A DNA stretch of 64,000 bases from DAOUJW01 sp034422115 (GTDB lineage Bacteria; Chloroflexota; Dehalococcoidia; Lucifugimonadales; UBA2985), in NCBI GenBank assembly GCA_034422115.1, contig DAOUJW010000010.1:1-64000 (forward strand), in the 5' to 3' direction. A model generated the notes under the pieces. It was not told the DNA's origin and made no database searches. It worked only from the letters and a program-made list of their open reading frames with translations. Positions within the stretch are counted from its first letter, which is position 1. Every line of letters begins with the position of its first letter. The translations under genes and the position numbers were made by a program. Of the stretch, positions 33,372 through 41,263 are shown piece after piece.

Positions 33372-34361
33372 CTACCCAGTGGGCCGTATCAGCAGCACGG
33401 GGCTGTAGGACGCCCTCAGCACGCGGTCGGCGACGCTGCCCATAATCCAACGGCCCAGCCCGGAGCGGCCGTGGGTGGACATGACTATCAGGCACCCCTC
33501 GCTCTCCGCCGCAAGGTCGATGATGTGGGCCGCGGGGTAGCCGCTCTTCACCGTGGTCTCCACCTCAAACCCCTTCTCCTCCAGCTCCGTCCTCCTCTCC
33601 TTCAGGTAGCCGGCGGCGGCCCGCTCCAGGTTGGACGCCATCTGCGGGTCGAAGGTGTAGGCCTCGGCGGCAGGGTAGGCCATTGTCGGAGTAGTGATAA
33701 CCTGCACCAGGGAGATCTTCGTGCCCATCGACTTCGCCAGCGCCTCCACGTGGGGCATGGCCGACTCCGCCAGCGCTGAGCCGTCCAGGGGCACGAGGAG
33801 CGTGTCGATGGTCTTCCTCTCCAGGGGGGCATCGCCGGCGTCTTCGGGTCGCAGCAGAAGCAGAGGGATGGCCGTGGAGTGCACCAGCTTGTCCGCGTTG
33901 CTGCCGTACACCCACCTGCCCAGCCCGGAGTGGCCGCGGGTGGACATGGCTATGAGGTCAACGCCCTCCGCCTGGGAGAAGGCGGTTATCTCCGTGACGG
34001 GGTCGTCGCCGTGGACCGTGTTTGTGGAGATCTTGAGCGAAGGGAACTCTGCGGCGACTCCGGCCAGGTATCGCTCAGAGGCGTTGATTGTGCGCTCCAG
34101 CGCCTGCTCACGAGTCTCGGCGACCGCGTCCGTCTGCTGCGGCAGCCGTCGGAGATACGACGTCCCGCCCATGCCGAACTCACCCGTCGTCTCGTCGACC
34201 GCGGCCAGGGCCTCCAGCCACGTGCCGCCGATACGTGGCTCCTCCACCACGCTCAGCAGATGCACCTCCGCGTCCATGGCCTCCGCCATCTGCGCCACCC
34301 GACCCATGATAGTTTCCGAGAGCTTGGAGCCGTCCAGGGGAACGAGTATCTTCATACGCAC
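33372..34361 (-). CDS. Universal stress protein, two UspA domains in tandem
   Basis: A 329-residue protein with two UspA domains (about 1-150 and 160-329). Each has a PLDGS strand-loop (KILVPLDGSKLSETIM; LLVPLDGSALAESAMP) and a late G-x2-G-x9-G(S/T) ATP-binding motif (MSTRGHSGLGRWVYGSNADK; MSTHGRSGLGRWIMGSVADR), so both sites may bind ATP. The start is an ATG at 34361 behind AGGAGG. It is divergent from the Septu-like pair. Function: general stress, exact role unknown. Confidence 0.92.
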   Translation of the reverse strand: MRMKILVPLDGSKLSETIMGRVAQMAEAMDAEVHLLSVVEEPRIGGTWLEALAAVDETTGEFGMGGTSYLRRLPQQTDAVAETREQALERTINASERYLAGVAAEFPSLKISTNTVHGDDPVTEITAFSQAEGVDLIAMSTRGHSGLGRWVYGSNADKLVHSTAIPLLLLRPEDAGDAPLERKTIDTLLVPLDGSALAESAMPHVEALAKSMGTKISLVQVITTPTMAYPAAEAYTFDPQMASNLERAAAGYLKERRTELEEKGFEVETTVKSGYPAAHIIDLAAESEGCLIVMSTHGRSGLGRWIMGSVADRVLRASYSPVLLIRPTG

Positions 34362-34475
34362 CTCCTGTGCCTTTGTCCACGGGCTTCATATCTATTATAC
34401 CCCATTGCCGAAGGCCGCGAGTGGCATTGGGCTGTGATAAAATGGGGAGAGTTGGGCTGCTGGGGAGTTGTTGAC

Positions 34476-35756
34476 ATGCATCTGACGAGAATAGAGTATC
34501 AAGGTTTGCCACCGATAAAATGGGCTACTTTCGATTTAGACCGCCAGGTAAACCTGTTCATCGGTTCCAACGCTTCTGGCAAGAGTACAACCCTACGGGC
34601 AATCAAGGAGTTGCACTCTTTGGCATTGGAAGGTAAGGCCCATTTCAACCCTGAAGAGAATTTAACCTTCACCTATCCTGGCGTCGGTTTGGCTACAAGC
34701 GATAATTGGCCGCGAGATGCATCCGGAATCAAATGGAATGCGGTACCCTTCCTGTACATACCTGCAGTCCGTGTCAATCTACCCGGTATGGACAGTTCCG
34801 GTCAAAAGATACAGGGGAATCGGGGCTCCCCAATGGATGCCATGGATCATGTGTTTGGCTTATACTCCAACGTTCCAAATATCTTGGATCTCCGTGAATT
34901 AGAATTGGTGATAGACTTCTTTCAAGGAGAGGGGGATCATAGGACTAGAAGGGGGTTGCAGTTGGCCGTGCTACACGGGTATAACTGTGCCAAGAGCATT
35001 TGTAACGAGGTTGTGCATGATTATGCTCCGCACACGTATGTGGAGGAAGAGCACGACGAAGACTTTGCGTTCCCGACGACAGTGCATCACTACATGGGAA
35101 TAGGTACTAGTGACTCTTCTGTATCTGGCGCGCTGTACGCTGGTGCTCTGAGTTCAGGAACACAGATTACTCTTCTGTGGGTCCGGGCCTTGGCCCTTAG
35201 GATGGCACATTATTATGGTTGGGCGGATGGCTGGGAAAGAAACCCTGCCATCCTGCTAATTGACGAGATAGAGAACCACCTGCACCCCACATGGCAGCGT
35301 CGGGTCATTCCCGAGTTGCTGGAGCACTTCCCGGGCCTGCAGATATTCGCCACAACCCACTCGCCCTTTGTGGTGGCCGGGCTGAAGGCGGGACAGGTGC
35401 ACCTGCTGAAGCGCGACGAGAACGGGAATGTTACCGCCACCACCAACAAGGAAGACATTGTCGGCTGGACGGCGGACGAGATACTCCGCAACCTGATGGG
35501 TGTTGAGGACCCAACGGACAACGAAACGGCGCAGGCGGCGCGGGAGTTTCGGCAGTTGCGGAACGAAGGGCCGCGCAGCGAGCCGGAGCAAGAGGCAGAA
35601 CGCCAGTCGCGGATGGAGGAGTTGCGGCGGTTCTTGAGCAGGGAGCTGTTAGCCGGCGGCGCAGAGGCGGCCCAGCGGGAGCTGTTCGAGCGGCAGTTTG
35701 CAGAGGCTCTTGAGAAATACCGACGGTCGCAGGAACTCAACCAGGAGAACGGCTGA
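34476..35756 (+). CDS. ptuA: PtuA-like AAA ATPase of a Septu-type defence pair
   Basis: A 426-residue SMC/OLD-like ATPase. Walker A is FIGSNASGKSTTL (about 28-40), Walker B is ILLIDEIENHLHP (about 252-264) and the H-loop ATTHSPFVV follows. The C-terminus is long and Arg/Glu-rich. Together with the HNH gene immediately downstream it fits the Septu defence layout (PtuA senses or scaffolds, PtuB cuts). I chose the ATG at 34476, since the open frame continues far upstream but across the divergent stress gene. The first 700 bases use A/T-ending codons more than the neighbours, hinting at transfer. Confidence 0.75.
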   Translation: MHLTRIEYQGLPPIKWATFDLDRQVNLFIGSNASGKSTTLRAIKELHSLALEGKAHFNPEENLTFTYPGVGLATSDNWPRDASGIKWNAVPFLYIPAVRVNLPGMDSSGQKIQGNRGSPMDAMDHVFGLYSNVPNILDLRELELVIDFFQGEGDHRTRRGLQLAVLHGYNCAKSICNEVVHDYAPHTYVEEEHDEDFAFPTTVHHYMGIGTSDSSVSGALYAGALSSGTQITLLWVRALALRMAHYYGWADGWERNPAILLIDEIENHLHPTWQRRVIPELLEHFPGLQIFATTHSPFVVAGLKAGQVHLLKRDENGNVTATTNKEDIVGWTADEILRNLMGVEDPTDNETAQAAREFRQLRNEGPRSEPEQEAERQSRMEELRRFLSRELLAGGAEAAQRELFERQFAEALEKYRRSQELNQENG

Positions 35757-35758
35757 CC

Positions 35759-36463
35759 TTGCACTCGGTAGAGCGGTCGGCGGAGCCTGCGTTTTTCGCG
35801 CAGTTCCGGGCCGCATACACTGACTGGGATCAATTGGACGGAGGCGACCGCCGGCGCATACGCGGCGCTCTTGCTCAGGACTTCAGGCTGGTTTGCGCCT
35901 ACTGCGAGGAGGACTGCCAGGAGCCATTCCAAGGAACCATCGACCACTTTCGTCCGCTCAGTCGGTTCCCCGACCAATGGCTCGACTGGCTAAACCTGGT
36001 ATTGGCCTGCGAAAGGTGCAACCAAGCCAAAGGCGGCAGTTGGCCCGGCTTTGACGATGAGCAAACCAATCAGTTGCTGGGTGCAGACTCTCGTTACGTG
36101 CCTGTGTCGGAGTACGTCAGTCCCAATGCGGAAGAAAGACGGAGACCTGCAGAGAAGTACTTCGAGTTCGATGTTGAGACGGGCGAGATCAGGCCTGCTG
36201 AACAGCTTGACAGGCCGGCGTGGTCAATGGCCAGACGCACCATTTGGGACATGGACCTGAACGACAGAGGGTTGGGAGTTAACCATCCTGCCCATCTTTG
36301 GAACCAGCGTCTCCGCCAGCGGAACTTGCTTATTCAGAGTCTTAGCAGCATAGCAGACCCTGAGCAGATGGTTCTGGTTGCCCTTGACTTCACGCAGCCT
36401 GACAAACCCTTCTCTACATTCATCACCACTTTCCTGACAGAACGCTTTCCGGATCTGGTATGA
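35759..36463 (+). CDS. ptuB: PtuB-like HNH endonuclease of a Septu-type defence pair
   Basis: A 234-residue HNH protein. The zinc-finger-type HNH core has C46-x2-C49 (VCAYCEEDCQ), D62-H63 (TIDHFRPLSRFP), and C84-x2-C87 with N88 (LACERCNQAKGG). This is the pattern of the TIGR02646/PtuB kind of nuclease that accompanies ATPases in Septu and some retrons. It starts at a TTG 2 bases after the ptuA stop, so the two are coupled. No reverse transcriptase or retron RNA is visible, which favours plain Septu. Confidence 0.78.
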   Translation: MHSVERSAEPAFFAQFRAAYTDWDQLDGGDRRRIRGALAQDFRLVCAYCEEDCQEPFQGTIDHFRPLSRFPDQWLDWLNLVLACERCNQAKGGSWPGFDDEQTNQLLGADSRYVPVSEYVSPNAEERRRPAEKYFEFDVETGEIRPAEQLDRPAWSMARRTIWDMDLNDRGLGVNHPAHLWNQRLRQRNLLIQSLSSIADPEQMVLVALDFTQPDKPFSTFITTFLTERFPDLV

Positions 36464-36577
36464 GGTCTCTCCTTCGTCTTCTCCCCTCTCCCCCCAATAG
36501 TTGCCAGCTTGCTGCTATGGGGACTACACTATGATACAAGGTACTTGGTCTCCGTCCATTCAGCATAAGGAGGCGTC

Positions 36578-38266
36578 ATGCAATCATATACGCGCAACGA
36601 CAACACGAAGCACAAGAGCGACGCAATAACCGCGGGCCCCACGCGGGCCGGGTCCCGCTCCATGCTCCGGGCCACGGGCCTGGACGACGCGGCGCTGTCC
36701 AGCCCATTCATCGGCGTGGCCAACCTGGCCAGCGACGTCACGCCCTGCAACGTGCACCTTGGCCCTCTTACGGCGCGCGTCAAGGAGGGCATTCGCTCCG
36801 CCAGCGGCACGCCCTTCGAGTTCGGCACCATCACCGTCAGCGACGGCGTCTCCATGGCCACGGAGGGCATGAAGGCGTCCCTGGTCAGCCGCGAGGTCAT
36901 CGCGGACTCCATTGAGGTGGTGTCAATGGCCGAGTGGTTCGACGGCCTGGTGACCGTCGGCGCGTGCGACAAGAACATGCCCGGCTGTCTCATGGCCATG
37001 GCCCGGCTTAACATCCCCTCCGTCTTCGTTTACGGCGGCACCATCATGCCGGGCACATACCAGGGCAAGGACGTGAACATCCAGGACGTGTACGAGGCCA
37101 TTGGCGCGCACGCCCTGGGCAACATCTCCGACGCCGAGCTTGACGAGCTTGAGCGGGTGGCGTGCCCCGGCGCGGGGGCCTGCGCGGGCCTCTTTACGGC
37201 CAACACCATGTCCTCGGCCATAGAGGCCCTGGGCATGTGTCTCCCCGGAGACGCCTCCATACCGGCGGTGGACCCCCGCAAGATGGAGGAGTGCAGGCAG
37301 GCGGGAGAGGCGGCGGTCAGGCTGCTGGAGATGGGCATCACGCCCCGTGACATCCTCACCCGCAAGGCCTTTGAGAACGCCATAACCGTCGTGGTGGCAA
37401 TGGGCGGCTCCACCAACTCGGTGCTTCACCTTCTGGCCATCAGCTACGAGGCCGGAGTGTCCCTTTCGATTGACGACTTCGACTACATCAGCCGAAATAC
37501 TCCGTACATAGCGAGTCTGCGGCCAGGCGGCGCGTACGTGATGGCCGACCTCGACCGAATCGGGGGCGTCTCCCAGGTGATGAAGCGCCTCCTCGACGCC
37601 GGGCTGCTCCACGGCGACGCCATGACCGTGACGGGCAAGACCATCCGCGAGAACCTGGAGGGCGTGGAGGAGGAGAACGACCAGAAGGTGGTGTCCCCGG
37701 TGTCGTCGCCCCTCAGCCCGACGGGTGGGCTTGCGATACTTAAGGGCAACATCGCCCCGGAGGGCGCGGTCATCAAGATCGCCGGCAAGGAGAAGCTGTA
37801 CCACCAGGGTCCGGCCAGGGTCTTCGACCGGGAGCAGGACGCCTATAGGGCGGTGCTGGGCGGCGACATAAACCAGGGCGACGTGATTGTGATCCGCTAC
37901 GAGGGGCCGAAGGGCGGCCCCGGTATGCAGGAGATGCTTGCGGTGACGGCGGCGATTGTGGGCCAGGGGCTTGGCGAACACGTGGCGCTGATCACCGACG
38001 GCCGTTTCTCAGGCGCGACCCACGGCCTGATGGTGGGGCACATCGCGCCGGAAGCTGCGGCCGGTGGGCCCATCGGGGCGCTTCAGGACGGAGACACCGT
38101 GACCCTGGACGTGCCCAACCGCGTCCTGGAGGTGGCCCTCACCGACGCCCAGATACAGGAGCGTATGGCGGCGGCAACGCCCCCGGAACCGATGCACACC
38201 AGGGGCACGCTCTGGAAGTACGCGAAGCTGGTCGGCTCCGCGTCGTCCGGCGCGGTCACGGGATAG
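36578..38266 (+). CDS. ilvD: Dihydroxy-acid dehydratase
   Basis: A 562-residue IlvD, which makes 2-oxo acids in valine, isoleucine and leucine synthesis. It has the iron-sulfur cysteines in GACDKNMPGCL, in CPGAGACAGLFTANTMSS and upstream in DVTPCNVHLG. The substrate-site Ser segment is in LITDGRFSGATHG. Full length. The start is an ATG at 36578 after AGGAGG. ilvA follows 38 bases downstream. Confidence 0.97.
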   Translation: MQSYTRNDNTKHKSDAITAGPTRAGSRSMLRATGLDDAALSSPFIGVANLASDVTPCNVHLGPLTARVKEGIRSASGTPFEFGTITVSDGVSMATEGMKASLVSREVIADSIEVVSMAEWFDGLVTVGACDKNMPGCLMAMARLNIPSVFVYGGTIMPGTYQGKDVNIQDVYEAIGAHALGNISDAELDELERVACPGAGACAGLFTANTMSSAIEALGMCLPGDASIPAVDPRKMEECRQAGEAAVRLLEMGITPRDILTRKAFENAITVVVAMGGSTNSVLHLLAISYEAGVSLSIDDFDYISRNTPYIASLRPGGAYVMADLDRIGGVSQVMKRLLDAGLLHGDAMTVTGKTIRENLEGVEEENDQKVVSPVSSPLSPTGGLAILKGNIAPEGAVIKIAGKEKLYHQGPARVFDREQDAYRAVLGGDINQGDVIVIRYEGPKGGPGMQEMLAVTAAIVGQGLGEHVALITDGRFSGATHGLMVGHIAPEAAAGGPIGALQDGDTVTLDVPNRVLEVALTDAQIQERMAAATPPEPMHTRGTLWKYAKLVGSASSGAVTG

Positions 38267-38304
38267 ACCGTCAACAACCCTCTGCCGGGAGCGGGAGACC
38301 GGGT

Positions 38305-39519
38305 ATGATCCCTTCTGTAACGTTGGAGGACATCCAGAGGGCCCGCGGCGTAATCGCCGGCCAGGTTCACGTGACGCCGGTTCTGTCCACAGGCTCCCTG
38401 GGGCGTATGGTAGGCTGTGAGCTTCTGCTGAAGGCTGAGAATCTGCAGCGAGCGGGCTCCTTCAAGGTGCGGGGCGCGGTGAACAAGATAGCCGGGCTGA
38501 GCGCGGAGCAGAAGGCCAGGGGAGTCATTGCCGCCAGCGCCGGGAACCACGCCCAGGGGGTTGCCCTGGCCGCCGGGAACCTGGGCATAGACTGCACCAT
38601 TGTCATGCCAAGGGACGCCTCCATTCCCAAGGTGGAGGCCACCAAGGGCTACGGCGCGGAGGTGGTCCTTCACGGCGAGAGCTTCGACGAGGCGATGAGC
38701 CACGCCAACCGCCTCGTGCAAGAGAACGGGCTGACCCTTGTCCACGCCTTCGACGACCCCGCCGTCATAGCCGGGCAGGGCACCATCGGCCTGGAGCTGC
38801 TTGAGCAGGCGCCGGACATCGACGCAGTCGTCGTGCCGGTCGGAGGCGGAGGGCTGATAGCGGGCATCGGTCTGGCGATACGAGAGACCATGCCCGGCGT
38901 CCGGGTGATAGGAGTCCAGGCCAGCGCGTCTACGGCCTTCGTCGAGTCGTACAGGTCGGACAGGCGCGTCAGCGTGAAGGGGGAGCCCACCGTGGCGGAC
39001 GGGATTGCCGTGGGCACGCCGGGGCGGCTGACGCTGCCCCTGGCCGAGCGCTGCGTGGACGATATGGTGGCGGTGGACGAGGAGGAGATTACCCAGGCCA
39101 TGACGCTGCTCCTGGAGAGGTGCAAGCTCCTGGTGGAGGGCGCCGGCGCGGTGGGCCTGGCGGCCCTGTTGGGCGGCAAGATACCGGTCGACGGGCAGAG
39201 GGTGGTGGTGGTGCTCAGCGGCGGCAACGTGGACTCCAACCTGGTGGCGCGGGTGCTGGAGCACGGCCTCTCCCACGCAGGACGCTACATGGTGTTGCGG
39301 CAGCTTATCGAGGACCGCCCGGGGCGGCTGAGCCGTCTGCTGGCCGTTGTGTCTGGCACCGGGGTGAACATACTCCAGGTGGGACACCTAAGGCACGGGC
39401 CCTCCGTCCCGATGGGGCACGTTGAGGTGCAGCTTGAACTGGAGACCAGGAACTCCGCCCACGCGGAGGAGGTGCGGGAGCGCCTGCGGGAGTCCGGCTA
39501 CTCGCTTACTGAGGAGTAG
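38305..39519 (+). CDS. ilvA: Threonine ammonia-lyase
   Basis: A 404-residue PLP enzyme converting threonine to 2-oxobutyrate. The Schiff-base Lys is in RAGSFKVRGAVNKI, with SAGNHAQGVALAA and the phosphate loop VPVGGGGLIAGIG. A single ACT domain (about 325-404, RYMVLRQLIEDRPGRLSRLL) suits the shorter form, not the two-ACT biosynthetic IlvA of enterobacteria. The preceding ilvD implies a biosynthetic use for isoleucine here. Confidence 0.93.
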   Translation: MIPSVTLEDIQRARGVIAGQVHVTPVLSTGSLGRMVGCELLLKAENLQRAGSFKVRGAVNKIAGLSAEQKARGVIAASAGNHAQGVALAAGNLGIDCTIVMPRDASIPKVEATKGYGAEVVLHGESFDEAMSHANRLVQENGLTLVHAFDDPAVIAGQGTIGLELLEQAPDIDAVVVPVGGGGLIAGIGLAIRETMPGVRVIGVQASASTAFVESYRSDRRVSVKGEPTVADGIAVGTPGRLTLPLAERCVDDMVAVDEEEITQAMTLLLERCKLLVEGAGAVGLAALLGGKIPVDGQRVVVVLSGGNVDSNLVARVLEHGLSHAGRYMVLRQLIEDRPGRLSRLLAVVSGTGVNILQVGHLRHGPSVPMGHVEVQLELETRNSAHAEEVRERLRESGYSLTEE

Positions 39520-39548
39520 AGGCGGGCGGTGTGCTCAGGCTCCGTCCT

Positions 39549-40517
39549 CTATGACGGGTCTCGCAGTATCTTCTCCAAGCGCGGCTCAAAGACTTCCTTG
39601 AACTTGAGGAGCATGTCCACCATCCAGGCGCGGATCTCCTCCAGCTTCTCTAGTGGATCGTATATGGAGCCGTCTCTTCTTACGTTTACTGTGCAGAAGT
39701 CGTAGGCATCGTGTCTGTACCAGTGCCATTCCTGGTCAGGAGGAGTGATGCTAGCTTCGATCAATTTCTGGTCACTTTTAAGCTCCTCGAAAATCCTCTC
39801 GGTCAGTTCTCTGCCTTCTGTTCGAATGTGAAAGGTTACCCAAGCATCACCTTTACCCTCGAAGGATACGGAGTAACCTGTGCTTTGACTGAGACCTGAC
39901 GGAAAGAACCTCCCGCTGGGACCATAGTATTGGATTGCCTTTTCTGAAAAGCGTTTCTGAAGCAGCGGGCGGATGAGCGGCTGGAAGAATTCCTGGAACT
40001 TCTGGTTGAGTGGGGACGTGGACGCCCCCTGCGGCTGCGTGATCTCCTTGTCCCATCCTCCCGGGAACACCACACACTGCAGTTTCGGTTCGTAGGATGA
40101 TTCTCCCGCCTTGACGAGCTCCACCCTAACGCCGTAGAACCTGAGATCATTGGGCGTCCATTCGTTGAGCCAGTGCAGGGTGGCAGCGTGCTCGTAGCGA
40201 AACTCTGGCGCAACCCATATTGCAATACGCGCGTCCAGTCCCGCCGCGTAGGTGAGCAGCTGGGTCAGGTGGCTGTGGTCGGTCCACTCCAGCTGATTCT
40301 CGATTGCTGCGCTTATACCAGAGCCGACTTCTTTTGCCAGAATGTCACAGGAGAACGGGCCTACGGCCGCCTCCTCTTGGACCAGCTCCAGATTCAGGCC
40401 AATCGCTTTGCTCAGCAGGTCCAGGTTCTCGGCGAGCCAGGGAGTGAAGTCCAGGGCCTCATGTGGCCATTCGGAGCGGATATCTACGTACTCAGTTCCG
40501 CCTTCCGGTGTTGTCAT
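39549..40517 (-). CDS. DUF4268 protein with PD-(D/E)XK-like N-terminal domain
   Basis: A 322-residue protein. The N-terminal half has VGPFSCDILAKE followed by AAIENQLEWTDHSHLTQLLT, an acidic-strand then E-x-Q arrangement that resembles the active site of the PD-(D/E)XK nuclease fold, and AIWVAPEFRYEHAATLHWLN. The C-terminal half (about 175-322) is DUF4268-like with EWHWYRHDAYDFCT and LEEIRAWMVDMLLKF. The family is found near restriction and phage-defence genes, but its job is not established. A short partner gene precedes it by 6 bases on the same strand. Confidence 0.65.
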   Translation of the reverse strand: MTTPEGGTEYVDIRSEWPHEALDFTPWLAENLDLLSKAIGLNLELVQEEAAVGPFSCDILAKEVGSGISAAIENQLEWTDHSHLTQLLTYAAGLDARIAIWVAPEFRYEHAATLHWLNEWTPNDLRFYGVRVELVKAGESSYEPKLQCVVFPGGWDKEITQPQGASTSPLNQKFQEFFQPLIRPLLQKRFSEKAIQYYGPSGRFFPSGLSQSTGYSVSFEGKGDAWVTFHIRTEGRELTERIFEELKSDQKLIEASITPPDQEWHWYRHDAYDFCTVNVRRDGSIYDPLEKLEEIRAWMVDMLLKFKEVFEPRLEKILRDPS

Positions 40518-40523
40518 TGCAGT

Positions 40524-40919
40524 TTACTCCTCTCGTCTGCCTGTGTCGCCGCGCTGAATCACGAAATCGCGGCGGTCGCGGTAGAGCCGCGCGCGGTTGA
40601 GCACGTCGTCGTCCGCGTCCAAGTCTATGTCTGAGCACTCGGTCATCGTCCAGTACTTGTAGTCTCCCAGGAAGAGGTATTTCCGCTTCTCATGGAAGAA
40701 CCAGCACTCGACGCCTTCTCCCTGCGCTATGCGCGCACAGAAGGCGGCCAGCAGCTCCTCCTGGCGGTCTCTCTTGATCACAACGTACTCGTGGGGCCAG
40801 GTGTCCCGGTACGTGACCGCCTCCCGCCAGGGGGCTTGCGCTATCAACTCCATAATTCCAGGGGTCTGGGGTTCCAACGCGTTGCCTCCTCCTACAGCCT
40901 CATTGTGGGCAGTCTCCAT
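40524..40919 (-). CDS. Hypothetical protein paired with the DUF4268 gene
   Basis: A 131-residue protein from the ATG at 40919 (METAHNEAVGGGNALEPQTP). An upstream in-frame ATG at 40949 is possible. Recognisable stretches are PWREAVTYRDTWPHEYVVIK, KRKYLFLGDYKYWTMTECSD and YRDRRDFVIQRGDTGRREE, which are conserved-looking and aromatic-rich. I do not know the family. Close spacing (6 bases) suggests an operon with the nuclease-like gene downstream. Confidence 0.6.
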   Translation of the reverse strand: METAHNEAVGGGNALEPQTPGIMELIAQAPWREAVTYRDTWPHEYVVIKRDRQEELLAAFCARIAQGEGVECWFFHEKRKYLFLGDYKYWTMTECSDIDLDADDDVLNRARLYRDRRDFVIQRGDTGRREE

Positions 40920-40971
40920 TATACACTTCATCAGCCGCGCTTGAGCCAAGGGTTGGGAATACCCGCTCTTT

Positions 40972-41181
40972 GGTATTCTTTACAAGTGTTGGTACTTGCC
41001 AACGTTGCTGAGATAATACTCCCTTCCCGCTCGTGGTGAGCCTGGTCGAACCATGAGCGGGTGTAAGGCGGTTGTTTAAGCTTCGCTCGCCCTTCGACAA
41101 GCTCAGGACGAGCGGATGCATATTATATTTTCGACCGTTCTTGTTTGCCGAGGGGGAACACCAACCCGTATAGAGAATACC
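40972..41181. mobile_element. MITE-like element, copy 3
   Basis: Inverted ends of 22 bases: 'ggtattctttacaagtg' at 40972 and, on the other strand, 'ggtattctctatacggg' at 41181, agreeing at about 18 of 22 positions. The flanks 40964-40971 (cgctcttt) and 41182-41189 (cgctctcc) agree at 6 of 8 bases, as expected for an old 8-bp target duplication. Two nested 'gagcctggtcgaac'/'cttcgacaagctc' palindromes lie inside. It fills most of the spacer upstream of the lactate permease gene. Confidence 0.65.
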
Positions 41182-41263
41182 CGCTCTCCCCGGCAATACC
41201 ATTCGCATCCCCTTGTGATATGCTTGGTCAGCTAAACACAACAAGGAATTTGATAGCTCTCTC

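Noticed and set aside
33879..34475. In-frame extension of the PtuA-like ATPase by about 200 codons
   Set aside because: It lies antisense inside the universal stress gene and its translation resembles nothing. The ATPase fold starts at the ATG at 34476.
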